Source of the DNA: Oscillospiraceae bacterium
GTDB taxonomy: Bacteria; Bacillota; Clostridia; Oscillospirales; Oscillospiraceae
Length of the DNA: 64,000 bases
Assembly: GCA_015067975.1 (NCBI GenBank)
Contig: SVLK01000003.1
Span: 1 to 64,000, forward strand
Direction: 5' to 3'
Part shown: positions 17,716-28,003 of the stretch, in pieces
Numbering within the stretch: the first letter of the stretch is position 1
How the letters are laid out: every line of letters begins with the position of its first letter
Position numbers and translations under genes: made by a program
Notes under the pieces: model-generated
Database searches by the model: none
Seen by the model: only the letters and a program-made list of their open reading frames with translations
Told to the model about the DNA's origin: nothing

Positions 17716-18564
17716 GTGGACCACATGGAAGCTATCAAAACACTGTTAGTTGTTACAGCCATTGCCGGAGTTGCCGGAACCGGATTAGGTGGTGTGATTG
17801 GCGCTCTGCTGCAAAAGGAATCCAATAAAACTGTCAGCTTGCTGCTGAGCTTCGCCGGCGGCATCATGCTGGGCGTTGTGTGCTTTGACCTGATCGTTGA
17901 AGCAGTCGATACCGGTGCAGGCATATTAGTTGTGATTGGCGCTGTTGCGTTGGGTGTGATCATCATCTATTTGCTCAACTACTTAATCGACCGCAAGACT
18001 AATCCGGAAGTCCCCCACATCGACGAAACCCACCCCAAAACTGCTGACGACTTGAATGAGTTGATCCACAGTGACCACTATGCAGTCCATCAAGACCGTA
18101 AGGATAACAAGTTCGCTCTGTTCGTTGCCGGTCTGGTAATGGCAAGCGCTATCGCCTTACATAACGTACCGGAAGGTATGACCATCGGTGCATCCTACGC
18201 CAGCAGCGGCGGAGCAATGGGCAGTGCCGCTATTATTTTGGCCGTTCTGATCGGTCTGCATAATATTCCTGAAGGTATGGCTGTTTCCGTTCCGCTGATC
18301 AGCGGCGGTATGAACCGCGGCAAAGCAGTCTTGATCACCGCTCTGTCCGGAATTCCCACGATGGTAGGTGCTCTTCTCGGCTTTTGGTTGGGTGAGATTG
18401 GGGCGCTGGGGCTTGCACTCAGCCTTGGTTTTGCCAGCGGCGCAATGCTCTATGTCGTCTTTGGCGAAATCTTACCGCAGGCAATCCTGATGTACCATAG
18501 CAAGCTGCCTGCCTTTTCTGCTATTATTGGTCTTTTGGTAGGTTTGTTCATTATCTACGCGTAA
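17716..18564 (+). CDS. ZIP family metal transporter
   Basis: HNVPEGMTIG and HNIPEGMAVSVPL metal-binding helices. Confidence 0.92.
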   Translation: MDHMEAIKTLLVVTAIAGVAGTGLGGVIGALLQKESNKTVSLLLSFAGGIMLGVVCFDLIVEAVDTGAGILVVIGAVALGVIIIYLLNYLIDRKTNPEVPHIDETHPKTADDLNELIHSDHYAVHQDRKDNKFALFVAGLVMASAIALHNVPEGMTIGASYASSGGAMGSAAIILAVLIGLHNIPEGMAVSVPLISGGMNRGKAVLITALSGIPTMVGALLGFWLGEIGALGLALSLGFASGAMLYVVFGEILPQAILMYHSKLPAFSAIIGLLVGLFIIYA

Positions 18565-18584
18565 TTATCCCATTTTAGAGCACT

Positions 18585-18621
18585 AAACCTCCTGTATTCA
18601 GTACTTGGATACAGGAGGTTT
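18585..18621. terminator. Bidirectional terminator between convergent genes
   Basis: aaacctcctgtat/atacaggaggttt. Confidence 0.7.
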
Positions 18622-18632
18622 TCTTATGCATA

Positions 18633-19322
18633 TTATTCGTGTTCCAGCCCGCGGCGGTAGCGGTCCATTGATACTGCGAAAATACTGGCAGAGGTGGGCG
18701 GTGTATATGTAATAGCATTTGCTCCGGCAGCAATTGTTTCGCGGATCGTTTCTTCTGTCGGGCCTCCGGTAGCGATAATAGGCACATCCGGAAAGTCCTT
18801 ACGGATCGATCGGACGATTGCGGCCGTATTCTGTGCACCGGATACATTTAAAATATCTGCACCTGCAGCCATTCTTCCGGCAATATCTGTATTTTCCGAT
18901 ACAACTGTAACCACTATCGGAATATCCAGCGCTTGTTTCAATCCACGCACTACATCGTCCGTTGTCGGCGCATTGACTACTACACCGAATGCCCCTTCGT
19001 GTTCAGCATCGCTGGCAAGCGTTAACACACGTTGGCCGCGGGTCAGCCCGCCGCCTACGCCTACAAATACCGGCATGTCCGCTGCCTGCATAATCGCACG
19101 GTGAATCGCCGGCTGTGGCGTAAAGGGATACACCGCAATGATGGCATCAACATTGATGTTTCGGATGATAGCGACATCGGTTGTGAATGCGAGTGACTTG
19201 ATTCGTCGTCCGAACACGCGGATGCCGGAACATTCGGAGATACAGGTCGGAATTTTAATCATGTGGCTACGCAATGTGCCGTCGTATTCCGGAACTTGCT
19301 TACGTCTTTTTCTTTCTTCCAT
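18633..19322 (-). CDS. TIM-barrel protein of unknown substrate (ThiE/NanE-like fold)
   Basis: Repeated beta/alpha pattern with PVFVGVGGGLTRG, VVTVVSENTDIAGRMAAGADILNVSGA, PIIATGGPTEETI. Confidence 0.6.
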   Translation of the reverse strand: MEERKRRKQVPEYDGTLRSHMIKIPTCISECSGIRVFGRRIKSLAFTTDVAIIRNINVDAIIAVYPFTPQPAIHRAIMQAADMPVFVGVGGGLTRGQRVLTLASDAEHEGAFGVVVNAPTTDDVVRGLKQALDIPIVVTVVSENTDIAGRMAAGADILNVSGAQNTAAIVRSIRKDFPDVPIIATGGPTEETIRETIAAGANAITYTPPTSASIFAVSMDRYRRGLEHE

Positions 19323-19466
19323 ACACATTCTCCTTTCTCTTCCACCATGGGTTAAAAGATAGCACGATCCAGTTTGATTTGCTATCCTTCTTCTGAATCT
19401 TGACGCACTGTTTATGCTGGGGTAATGCTTTGTTGTTTGAGTCCTTGTGGCGTAAAAAACAATTGA

Positions 19467-20084
19467 TTATTCAGCATTATCCGGTTTTTGTCCATCATGT
19501 GCCGGCCATTGGCACTCCGTCAACATCATATTCGTGAAACTTGCTTTGAAAGAAGAATCTTCAGGACTACAGGCATAAACACCAAACTTGATTGCTGCAC
19601 TTCCGTTCCACATATGGCAGATCCGCATTTGCCTGAAAATTACTCCGTCATCCGAACATTCTATACAGAAGTCATCTTCTCTTCGGCTAAGCCGATACCA
19701 CATAGACTTGACCGAAGCGTCGATCTCCGTGGTTGCCCAGTCAGAGTATCCGTGATTGGTCACCACACTGCCCAAATGCTGAAACCTCTCGTTTTCATAC
19801 TCGATCGATCCTTTTAGCCAGTTTTCGCTATCGAGATACACAACAATGCCGCATTGATCGAAACGTTTTTTGCTCTCAAACTCCGTTTTTACGATAAAGG
19901 AAAAGAATTTTTCGTCGGTCTCCATTTGCAGCACCGGCGCATTGTCATTACGAAAATGATAATACGTTCTCTGCCACAGATCCGTGTGGGGTTTCGTAAT
20001 GATTTCTATCTTATCTTCACTGATAAAGAAGCGTTCCGGTTCTCTTGTCCATTGCAAAGTATCTATATCAAATCTCATATACAT
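19467..20084 (-). CDS. DUF1349-type beta-sandwich protein
   Basis: DLWQRTYYHFRNDNAPVL, FDQCGIVVYLDSENWLKGSIEYE. Confidence 0.7.
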   Translation of the reverse strand: MYMRFDIDTLQWTREPERFFISEDKIEIITKPHTDLWQRTYYHFRNDNAPVLQMETDEKFFSFIVKTEFESKKRFDQCGIVVYLDSENWLKGSIEYENERFQHLGSVVTNHGYSDWATTEIDASVKSMWYRLSRREDDFCIECSDDGVIFRQMRICHMWNGSAAIKFGVYACSPEDSSFKASFTNMMLTECQWPAHDGQKPDNAE

Positions 20085-20256
20085 ATCTCCTGTTTTAGCC
20101 ATTTGTTCCACGCTTCACACAATTCTCATTTTACTAAAGCAGCCTCTCAAATTCAATAAAAATAGCGCATATACTATTCTCTGTGGAAATACAACGTGAC
20201 AATTCTCCCATTTCATGCTACAATACAGCAAGCGATTAATTACAAAGGAGATTCCT

Positions 20257-20481
20257 ATGGATATTTTTACTGATATTGAACTGTTCGACTGCCCGATCTG
20301 CCACGGTGCCGGTCTGTTGGAAGAAGAAAGCGGTTGGTGTATCTATGCTTCCTGTCTGGACTGCGGCTGCCACACAGCCGAAATTCCTTTTAATAACGAA
20401 GACGAACGCGTCAAGGCTGCCCAGCAGGCTGCTCATATGTGGAATGTTGGCAAAGTCATCTCCAGCGGCGTAGGCGACTGA
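20257..20481 (+). CDS. Small zinc-ribbon protein, Lar (restriction alleviation)-like
   Basis: CPIC..., CLDCGC, AAHMWN pattern. Confidence 0.5.
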   Translation: MDIFTDIELFDCPICHGAGLLEEESGWCIYASCLDCGCHTAEIPFNNEDERVKAAQQAAHMWNVGKVISSGVGD

Positions 20482-20496
20482 TGAAACTTGATATAT

Positions 20497-20529
20497 AAAA
20501 AGCGTTGGCACGCTGTGCCAACGCTTTTT
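20497..20529. terminator. Bidirectional terminator
   Basis: aaaaagcgttggcac/gtgccaacgcttttt, 3-nt loop. Confidence 0.8.
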
Positions 20530-20532
20530 CTC

Positions 20533-21879
20533 TTACAGTCCCTGAGCAATCATCGCTGTGGCAATTTTCTTAAATGCCGCGATATCATTACCTGCGATCA
20601 AATCATAGCCCAGTCCATATGCCTCGGCCGCAGCAGCAGAAGCATCATATATATCGCTCATAATACAGCGCAGTCTGCGATCCACTTCACTGCGTGACCA
20701 GCTGTAACGCAAACTGTTCTGTACCATTTCCAGTGCAGAAACAGCCACACCGCCACTGCCGGCCGCCTTAGAGCCGGCAGTAAGAATCGTAGGCGTTAGA
20801 CGAAGCAATTTCAAAGCTGTCGCCGTTGCGGGCATATTAGCCGCTTCCACATAATAACGCACCTTATTGGCCACGATGCTGATAGCATCTTCCACATCCA
20901 ATTCGTTCTGTGTAGCACAAGGGATCACAATGTCCACCGGTACCTCCCATGGCTTTTTACCGGCATAGAACTCTACCCCGAACCGATCGGCATAAGCTTC
21001 TACACGGTCATCTCCACTTTGGCGCATCGCCAGAAGAAAGTCGAATTTCTCCTGTGTTGCCACACCATCCGGATCATAAATATAGCCATCCGGTCCGGAA
21101 AGGGTAACTACTTTACCCCCCAGTTCTGAAGCCTTTCTGCAAACGCCCCATGACATATTACCAAAGCCGGAAACGGCAATACATTTCCCCTCCAGCGTGT
21201 CTTTTTGGTGCTCAAGCATTCTGGCCAAAAAGTATACTGTACCAAAGCCTGCTGCCTCCTGACGGATCTTGCTTCCGCCATAAGTCAGACCTTTGCCTGT
21301 CAGCGCACCGCTCTCGCTGCGGCCCGTCAGCCGTTTATAAGTGCCGTAAAGATAGCCAATTTCCCTGCTGCCTACACCGATATCGCCTGCCGGTACATCC
21401 GTATCTGCACCCATATAACGATACAGCGCCGTCATGAAGCTTTGGCAAAAGCGCATGATCTCTCGGTTGCTCTTCCCTCTCGGATCGAAATCCGCACCGC
21501 CGGAAGCTCCTCCAATTGGCAAGCCCGTCAGCGCGTTTTTGTAGGTCTGTTCAAACCCCAAAAATTTGACTACCGAAGTGTTGACGTTCGGATGAAAGCG
21601 CAGGCCGCCTTTATAAGGGCCGATAGCACTGTTGAACTGTACGCGGTAACCGTGGCAGGTATGGGCAATTCCCTGATCATCCACCCACGGCACAAGAAAG
21701 GTAAACATCCTCTCCGGCTCTACCATGCGGGTCAACAGATCCAGCTTTTCATAACGACTGTCGTCGCACAGGGCAGGCTCGATCATTTCCAGCCATGCTT
21801 GTACCGACTGCAGGTATTCCGTTTCGTGATGGTACTTCTGCTCCAATGATTGAGATACTCTCTTGACGTATTCGTTCAT
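20533..21879 (-). CDS. Glutamate dehydrogenase paralog with catalytic Lys replaced by Ser
   Basis: GDH fold ([28 protein letters not shown]) but LPIGGASGGADFDP where GDHs have GG(G/A)KGGSDFDP. Confidence 0.9.
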   Translation of the reverse strand: MNEYVKRVSQSLEQKYHHETEYLQSVQAWLEMIEPALCDDSRYEKLDLLTRMVEPERMFTFLVPWVDDQGIAHTCHGYRVQFNSAIGPYKGGLRFHPNVNTSVVKFLGFEQTYKNALTGLPIGGASGGADFDPRGKSNREIMRFCQSFMTALYRYMGADTDVPAGDIGVGSREIGYLYGTYKRLTGRSESGALTGKGLTYGGSKIRQEAAGFGTVYFLARMLEHQKDTLEGKCIAVSGFGNMSWGVCRKASELGGKVVTLSGPDGYIYDPDGVATQEKFDFLLAMRQSGDDRVEAYADRFGVEFYAGKKPWEVPVDIVIPCATQNELDVEDAISIVANKVRYYVEAANMPATATALKLLRLTPTILTAGSKAAGSGGVAVSALEMVQNSLRYSWSRSEVDRRLRCIMSDIYDASAAAAEAYGLGYDLIAGNDIAAFKKIATAMIAQGL

Positions 21880-21890
21880 AGGCAGCCTCC

Positions 21891-23288
<1,398 letters not shown>

Positions 23289-23724
23289 TCATCAATTTAA
23301 TTTGCTAAATTTTAGCATGTACATTTTTACCGGTCAATCAATTTTTAAGTTTTCAAAAATAATTTTGGCCGTTTAAACAAATTGAAAACAGTTGGAAAAC
23401 CGTCTTTCGTAAAATATGCAAATATGTTAATTTTTTGACTTGTTGAAAGAATCGTTTCGCAATAATTTTATATCAAAACCACCGATTTCTTTTAATAATA
23501 TTCAATTCTAATAACTTTTGTGTCACAACGAAGATTTGTCCACACCAGCAGGATTATATCCCACATTTTCTCCGCTTTCCGGTTGCGGAAACGCAAATAC
23601 TTCAGCGGTTTTATTTGGTTTTTTCAACGCAGTTATGATTGCGTTTGTTCGAAGATCATCTCGTGTGCTTGCAATGAGAATCGTTCTATGTTAACATTAA
23701 TTATACATCAAAGGAGGTGTTCTC

Positions 23725-24087
23725 ATGCATCTGCAGGAATCCGGTGAAATGTATCTGGAAACTATCTATGTGCTCTCCAAAAGCAAGCCGGCCGTTCGTT
23801 CCATTGATGTTGTGGAGCATCTGGGCTATTCAAAACCCAGCGTCAGCCGTGCCGTAGGACTATTGAAATCCGGTGGGTATATCACCGTCAACGAGCATGG
23901 TTTTATCACACTGACAGACGAAGGACTTTCTGTGGCCGAGCGCATGTTTGAACGGCATGTGGTCTTGAGCAGAGGGCTAATCATGTTGGGCGTTCCTCCC
24001 GAAATTGCCAGCGAGGACGCGTGCAAAATTGAACATGTGATCAGTGCCGAATCTTTTGAAGCCATCAAGCGGCATTTTGAACCGTAA
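23725..24087 (+). CDS. DtxR/MntR-family metal-dependent transcriptional regulator
   Basis: HLQESGEMYLETIYVLSKSKPAVRSIDVVEHLGYSKPSVSRAV. Confidence 0.88.
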   Translation: MHLQESGEMYLETIYVLSKSKPAVRSIDVVEHLGYSKPSVSRAVGLLKSGGYITVNEHGFITLTDEGLSVAERMFERHVVLSRGLIMLGVPPEIASEDACKIEHVISAESFEAIKRHFEP

Positions 24088-24123
24088 AAAACTCCGGACT
24101 TTTCTAAGTCCGGAGTTTTTTAG
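24087..24123. terminator. Bidirectional terminator
   Basis: aaaaaactccggactt/aagtccggagtttttt. Confidence 0.8.
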
Positions 24124-24130
24124 TTAAGTC

Positions 24131-25567
24131 TTATTTCATGCGACGCAGCAGTTCCACCACCAGTTTCCATGTGCGTTGCACAGATGCAATATGCATCTTC
24201 TCTCGTGGGGTATGGATATCGGTCAGCGTCGGGCCAAAGGATACGCAGTCGAGACCCGGTAGTTTACCGGCAAACAGACCACACTCAAGGCCCGCATGCA
24301 GCGCCTCGATTTTGGGTTCGTAGCCGTACTGCTCTACAAACAGCTCGCGTAACATATCGCGCAGCGGAGAATCCTGACGGAATGCCCAACCGGGATAATC
24401 GCCGGTAATCACAGTGGTGCCATGCAGTTGGCTGGCAAGGCAAGCAACACGCTGCTGCAACATGATTTTCTGGGAATCTACGCTGCTACGGATGCAGAAA
24501 GCAGCGTCCACAGTATTTTCTTTCGTTTCCAAAATACCCAGATTCAGAGAAGTCTGCACAAGTCCCTCGATATCGGCGCTCATCGTCTGTACACCGTCGG
24601 GAGCACAGGTCAGCAGGCAAATCACACGACCGGTAGATTCGGCATCCATGGGAAGACCTTCCCCACCTTCGCTCACTTCAACGCAAATACCGCTGTCGGT
24701 GACCTGATACTCCGCAGCAAATGCGGCAGCCATCTCCTCGCAAACAGCGTGCAGCAACGCAGCGTCTGCGACGGCTACCACAGCTTTCGCTGCTGTGGGG
24801 ATCGCATTATCCTTCAATCCACCGTCAACACGAATCACGCGCAGATTTGTCTTTTCTGCCGCCGCATACAGTACGCGCCCCAAAAGCAAATCGGCATTGG
24901 CGCGTCCCTTATTGATCTCCACACCGGAGTGACCGCCAGCCAGACCGGAAATGCCAATCGTCAGCACCGCGCCGTCATATGCCTCGCGCTGTACGGGAAT
25001 CGTCACATGGGATACGTTGCCTCCGGCACAGCTAACGGTAAAAATTCCCTCTTCTTCAGAGTCCAGATTCAACATACGGCGGCCGCGCAGCATAGAAACA
25101 TCCAGCGCAGTAGCGCCGGGCATACCGACTTCTTCATCAGTAGTGATCACCACTTCCAACCGCGGATGGCACAGATCCTTGGCATCCAGCAGCGCCAGAC
25201 CCATCGCCACAGCAATTCCGTCATCGCCGCCCAGGGTGGTGCCCTTGGCATAAACTGCATCGCCATCCACTACCAAATCCAAGCCTTCGGTCAGCATGTC
25301 TTTAGTACAGCCTTCCTCTTTCTCACAGACCATGTCCATATGCCCCTGTACGATCACAGGCTCAGCATTCTCATAGCCGGGAGTAGCTTCCTTGATAATG
25401 ACCACGTTTTCCGCAGCATCCTGATAGTATTCCAGATTGCGGCTGCGGGCAAACTCCACCAGCCAGTTGCTCAGCTGTGTATTATGAAAAGAGCCGTGAG
25501 GAATTGCGCAGATCTGTTCGAAATAATCAAACACAGCCTTGGGCTCCAGATGACCTAATACCGACAT
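24131..25567 (-). CDS. pepD: Aminoacyl-histidine dipeptidase (PepD/M20)
   Basis: VIVQGHMDMVCEKE, LGGDDGIAVAMGLALLD, TTDEEVGMPGA, AGGHSGVEINKGRANA. Confidence 0.93.
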   Translation of the reverse strand: MSVLGHLEPKAVFDYFEQICAIPHGSFHNTQLSNWLVEFARSRNLEYYQDAAENVVIIKEATPGYENAEPVIVQGHMDMVCEKEEGCTKDMLTEGLDLVVDGDAVYAKGTTLGGDDGIAVAMGLALLDAKDLCHPRLEVVITTDEEVGMPGATALDVSMLRGRRMLNLDSEEEGIFTVSCAGGNVSHVTIPVQREAYDGAVLTIGISGLAGGHSGVEINKGRANADLLLGRVLYAAAEKTNLRVIRVDGGLKDNAIPTAAKAVVAVADAALLHAVCEEMAAAFAAEYQVTDSGICVEVSEGGEGLPMDAESTGRVICLLTCAPDGVQTMSADIEGLVQTSLNLGILETKENTVDAAFCIRSSVDSQKIMLQQRVACLASQLHGTTVITGDYPGWAFRQDSPLRDMLRELFVEQYGYEPKIEALHAGLECGLFAGKLPGLDCVSFGPTLTDIHTPREKMHIASVQRTWKLVVELLRRMK

Positions 25568-25591
25568 AATGTTCTCCTTTATATTCTCTCT

Positions 25592-26236
25592 TTATTTTAC
25601 TTCTTCACGAGGCCCCGGACGGAACTCCTCGCCCAGCGCACGCAGTTCTACCGTGCCGGCTGACAATTCCGTCAACCGTTTTTGCAGCGCATCCACTGCA
25701 TCGGCCATCAGAGAGACCTTTAAGCAGATCTGGGCAGCATACTCTACATCATCCACTACGCCGCCGGCTGCAGCTACCTCCAGCTTGATCCGCTCGAACG
25801 CCGCATAGGAGCAAGGGATCTCCAGCTGCGCCCACAGACCCATGGTAGCCGCACCGGCTGCGCTGAGCGCATCTTTGGCACCTTTGGAATAGGCACGGGT
25901 CAAGCCCCCGGCTCCCAACAGAATACCTCCAAAATAGCGAGTCACGACGCAGCAGACGTTGGTCACGTTCTCCCTCTCGAACACCTTCAGCATCGGCTGT
26001 CCGGCAGTGCCCTGCGGCTCACCATCGTCACTGTAGCGCAGCACATTTTGTCCCAGCAGATAGCACCAACAGTTATGCCGCGCATCGTAATACTTGCTTT
26101 TCATCTCACGGATATGCGCCTGCGCCTCTTCTTCGGTTTCTACCGGCCACAGATGGCTGATGAAGCGGGAACGTTTCTCTACAAATTCGCTTTCCGAAGC
26201 CTCAAAGGGCACGCGGAACACTTTTACATCTCCCAT
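25592..26236 (-). CDS. YigZ/IMPACT family protein
   Basis: KKSRFISHLWPVETEEEA-like N-terminus, YSDDGEPQGTAGQPML, VVTRYFGGILLGAGGLTRAYSKGA. Confidence 0.92.
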   Translation of the reverse strand: MGDVKVFRVPFEASESEFVEKRSRFISHLWPVETEEEAQAHIREMKSKYYDARHNCWCYLLGQNVLRYSDDGEPQGTAGQPMLKVFERENVTNVCCVVTRYFGGILLGAGGLTRAYSKGAKDALSAAGAATMGLWAQLEIPCSYAAFERIKLEVAAAGGVVDDVEYAAQICLKVSLMADAVDALQKRLTELSAGTVELRALGEEFRPGPREEVK

Positions 26237-27528
26237 TCTTCCTTTTCCTCCGTCCAGCCTTCGATATAATCCTTCAGCTGGCCTAACAGGCGCGGCGGAC
26301 AGATGGCCACCACGTCCACTGTAGCGCCGTATTCCACGCTTTCTACCTTGCCGTCTCGATAGATTCCATCCAGCAAGCCGGTCTTGTCATAGGGCAAATG
26401 CAGCGTCACACGGCGCGTGCCTTTGTCCAGCTTCCGGTCGATGAGTTCCATCAGTGCATCAATTCCCTCACCGGTCTTGGCAGAGATAGATACGGAATCC
26501 GCCTCCTTTTCCCGTTCACCGGAAAAAGCCAAATCGCATTTATTATAAACGCGAATGCAGGGGATATGGTCTGCGTGCAGTTCGCGGATCAAGCTCTCCA
26601 CGATCTGCGCTTGCTGACGCCACAAGGGATTGGATACGTCGATGACATGCAGAAGAAGATCTGCATACTCCAGCTCTTCCAGCGTAGCTTTAAAGGCTTC
26701 CACCAGCTGATGGGGCAGTTTGCGGATAAATCCGACCGTATCGGAAATCACCACATCCAGCGTATCGCTGACGGTCAGGAGCCGGGTGGTGGTATCCAGT
26801 GTATCGAACAGGCGGTTATTGGCGGGAATTCCGGCGCCAGTGATGGTATTGAGCAGCGTAGATTTACCGGCGTTGGTATAGCCAACGATCGCAACCACGG
26901 GGATTTCATTTTTCATGCGGCGCTGACGCTGAGTACTGCGCACACGACGGACCTCTTCCAGTTCTTCTTTCAGCTTGTCGATCTTGCGGCGAATATGGCG
27001 GCGATCGCTTTCCAGCTGTGTTTCACCGGGGCCGCGGCTGCCGATCGGGCCTTTGCCACTGGTACCGGCCTGACGTTCCAAATGTGTCCACATACCGATC
27101 AGGCGCGGCAGCAGATACTGATACTGTGCCAGTTCCACCTGCAGGCAACCTTCCTTCGTCTTGGCGCGTTGGGCAAAGATATCCAGGATCAGTCCGCTGC
27201 GGTCTATGACCTGTACGCCCATCAGTTCCGTCAGCACCCGAATTTGGGACGGAGAGAGATCATTATCAAAAATGACCATGGTGGCAGATTCTTCCTGCAC
27301 CATGCGGCGCACTTCTTCCACCTTACCCTCACCAATAAAGCTGTGAGGATCGGGTTTCTCGCGGCTTTGAAGGATCATTCCTACGCTGCGGCCGCCAGCC
27401 GTTTCCACCAGTGCTGCCAGTTCAGCCATGCTTTCCTCATCGGCATTATCTTCCCGCAGCACCGGAGAGCGCAGGCCTACCAGTACCGCATCGTCTCTTT
27501 TCTTTTCTTCCTGTACTTTCAGTTCCAT
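26224..27528 (-). CDS. hflX: GTPase HflX
   Basis: GPGETQLESDRRHIRRKI, GYTNAGKSTLLNTITGA, DTVGFIRKLPHQLVEAFKATLEE. Confidence 0.95.
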   Translation of the reverse strand: MELKVQEEKKRDDAVLVGLRSPVLREDNADEESMAELAALVETAGGRSVGMILQSREKPDPHSFIGEGKVEEVRRMVQEESATMVIFDNDLSPSQIRVLTELMGVQVIDRSGLILDIFAQRAKTKEGCLQVELAQYQYLLPRLIGMWTHLERQAGTSGKGPIGSRGPGETQLESDRRHIRRKIDKLKEELEEVRRVRSTQRQRRMKNEIPVVAIVGYTNAGKSTLLNTITGAGIPANNRLFDTLDTTTRLLTVSDTLDVVISDTVGFIRKLPHQLVEAFKATLEELEYADLLLHVIDVSNPLWRQQAQIVESLIRELHADHIPCIRVYNKCDLAFSGEREKEADSVSISAKTGEGIDALMELIDRKLDKGTRRVTLHLPYDKTGLLDGIYRDGKVESVEYGATVDVVAICPPRLLGQLKDYIEGWTEEKEEWEM

Positions 27529-27587
27529 AAACGACCTCTTTTGATCAGGTTGTTTTTATTATATGACAAAAACTCCGAAATGTAAAA

Positions 27588-27617
27588 CAAAACCCGCATC
27601 ATCTGATGCGGGTTTTG
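27588..27617. terminator. Terminator downstream of rpmE
   Basis: caaaacccgcatc..gatgcgggttttg. Confidence 0.7.
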
Positions 27618-27631
27618 CAAGTGTCAGCGAT

Positions 27632-27835
27632 TTACTTGTCCAGACCGAAACGCTTGTTGAACTTAGCCACGCGACCGCCGGTATCCACCAGCTTCTGCTT
27701 GCCGGTGAAGAAGGGGTGACACTTAGAGCAGACTTCTACGCGAATATCCTTCTTCGTAGAACCTGTCTCAATTACATTACCGCAGGCGCATTTAATAGTA
27801 GTCTGCTGATAATTGGGATGGATTCCTTCCTTCAT
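27632..27835 (-). CDS. rpmE: 50S ribosomal protein L31, zinc-binding type
   Basis: KCACGN...[31 protein letters not shown]. Confidence 0.95.
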   Translation of the reverse strand: MKEGIHPNYQQTTIKCACGNVIETGSTKKDIRVEVCSKCHPFFTGKQKLVDTGGRVAKFNKRFGLDK

Positions 27836-28003
27836 TGCTCTTGTTCACCTCTTTCTGGTGCATTAGTCCTTTTCACAAAGGCAACTGAGATGATACCATA
27901 CTTATCTCATAATTGCAAGCACTATTTTCGATATTTTTTACAAAAATCACGAAATCTGCCTGTTTATTTCGCCGATCACACACAATCTTGTGGCAATGCA
28001 ATA

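Noticed and set aside
25140-25153. gtgatcac palindrome resembling the Crp/Fnr site
   Set aside because: Lies inside the pepD coding region, has no N3 centre and no -10 at the expected spacing.
24422-27585. Long plus-strand ORFs 24422-25558 and 26398-27585
   Set aside because: Antisense of pepD and hflX, whose minus-strand products have clear family motifs.
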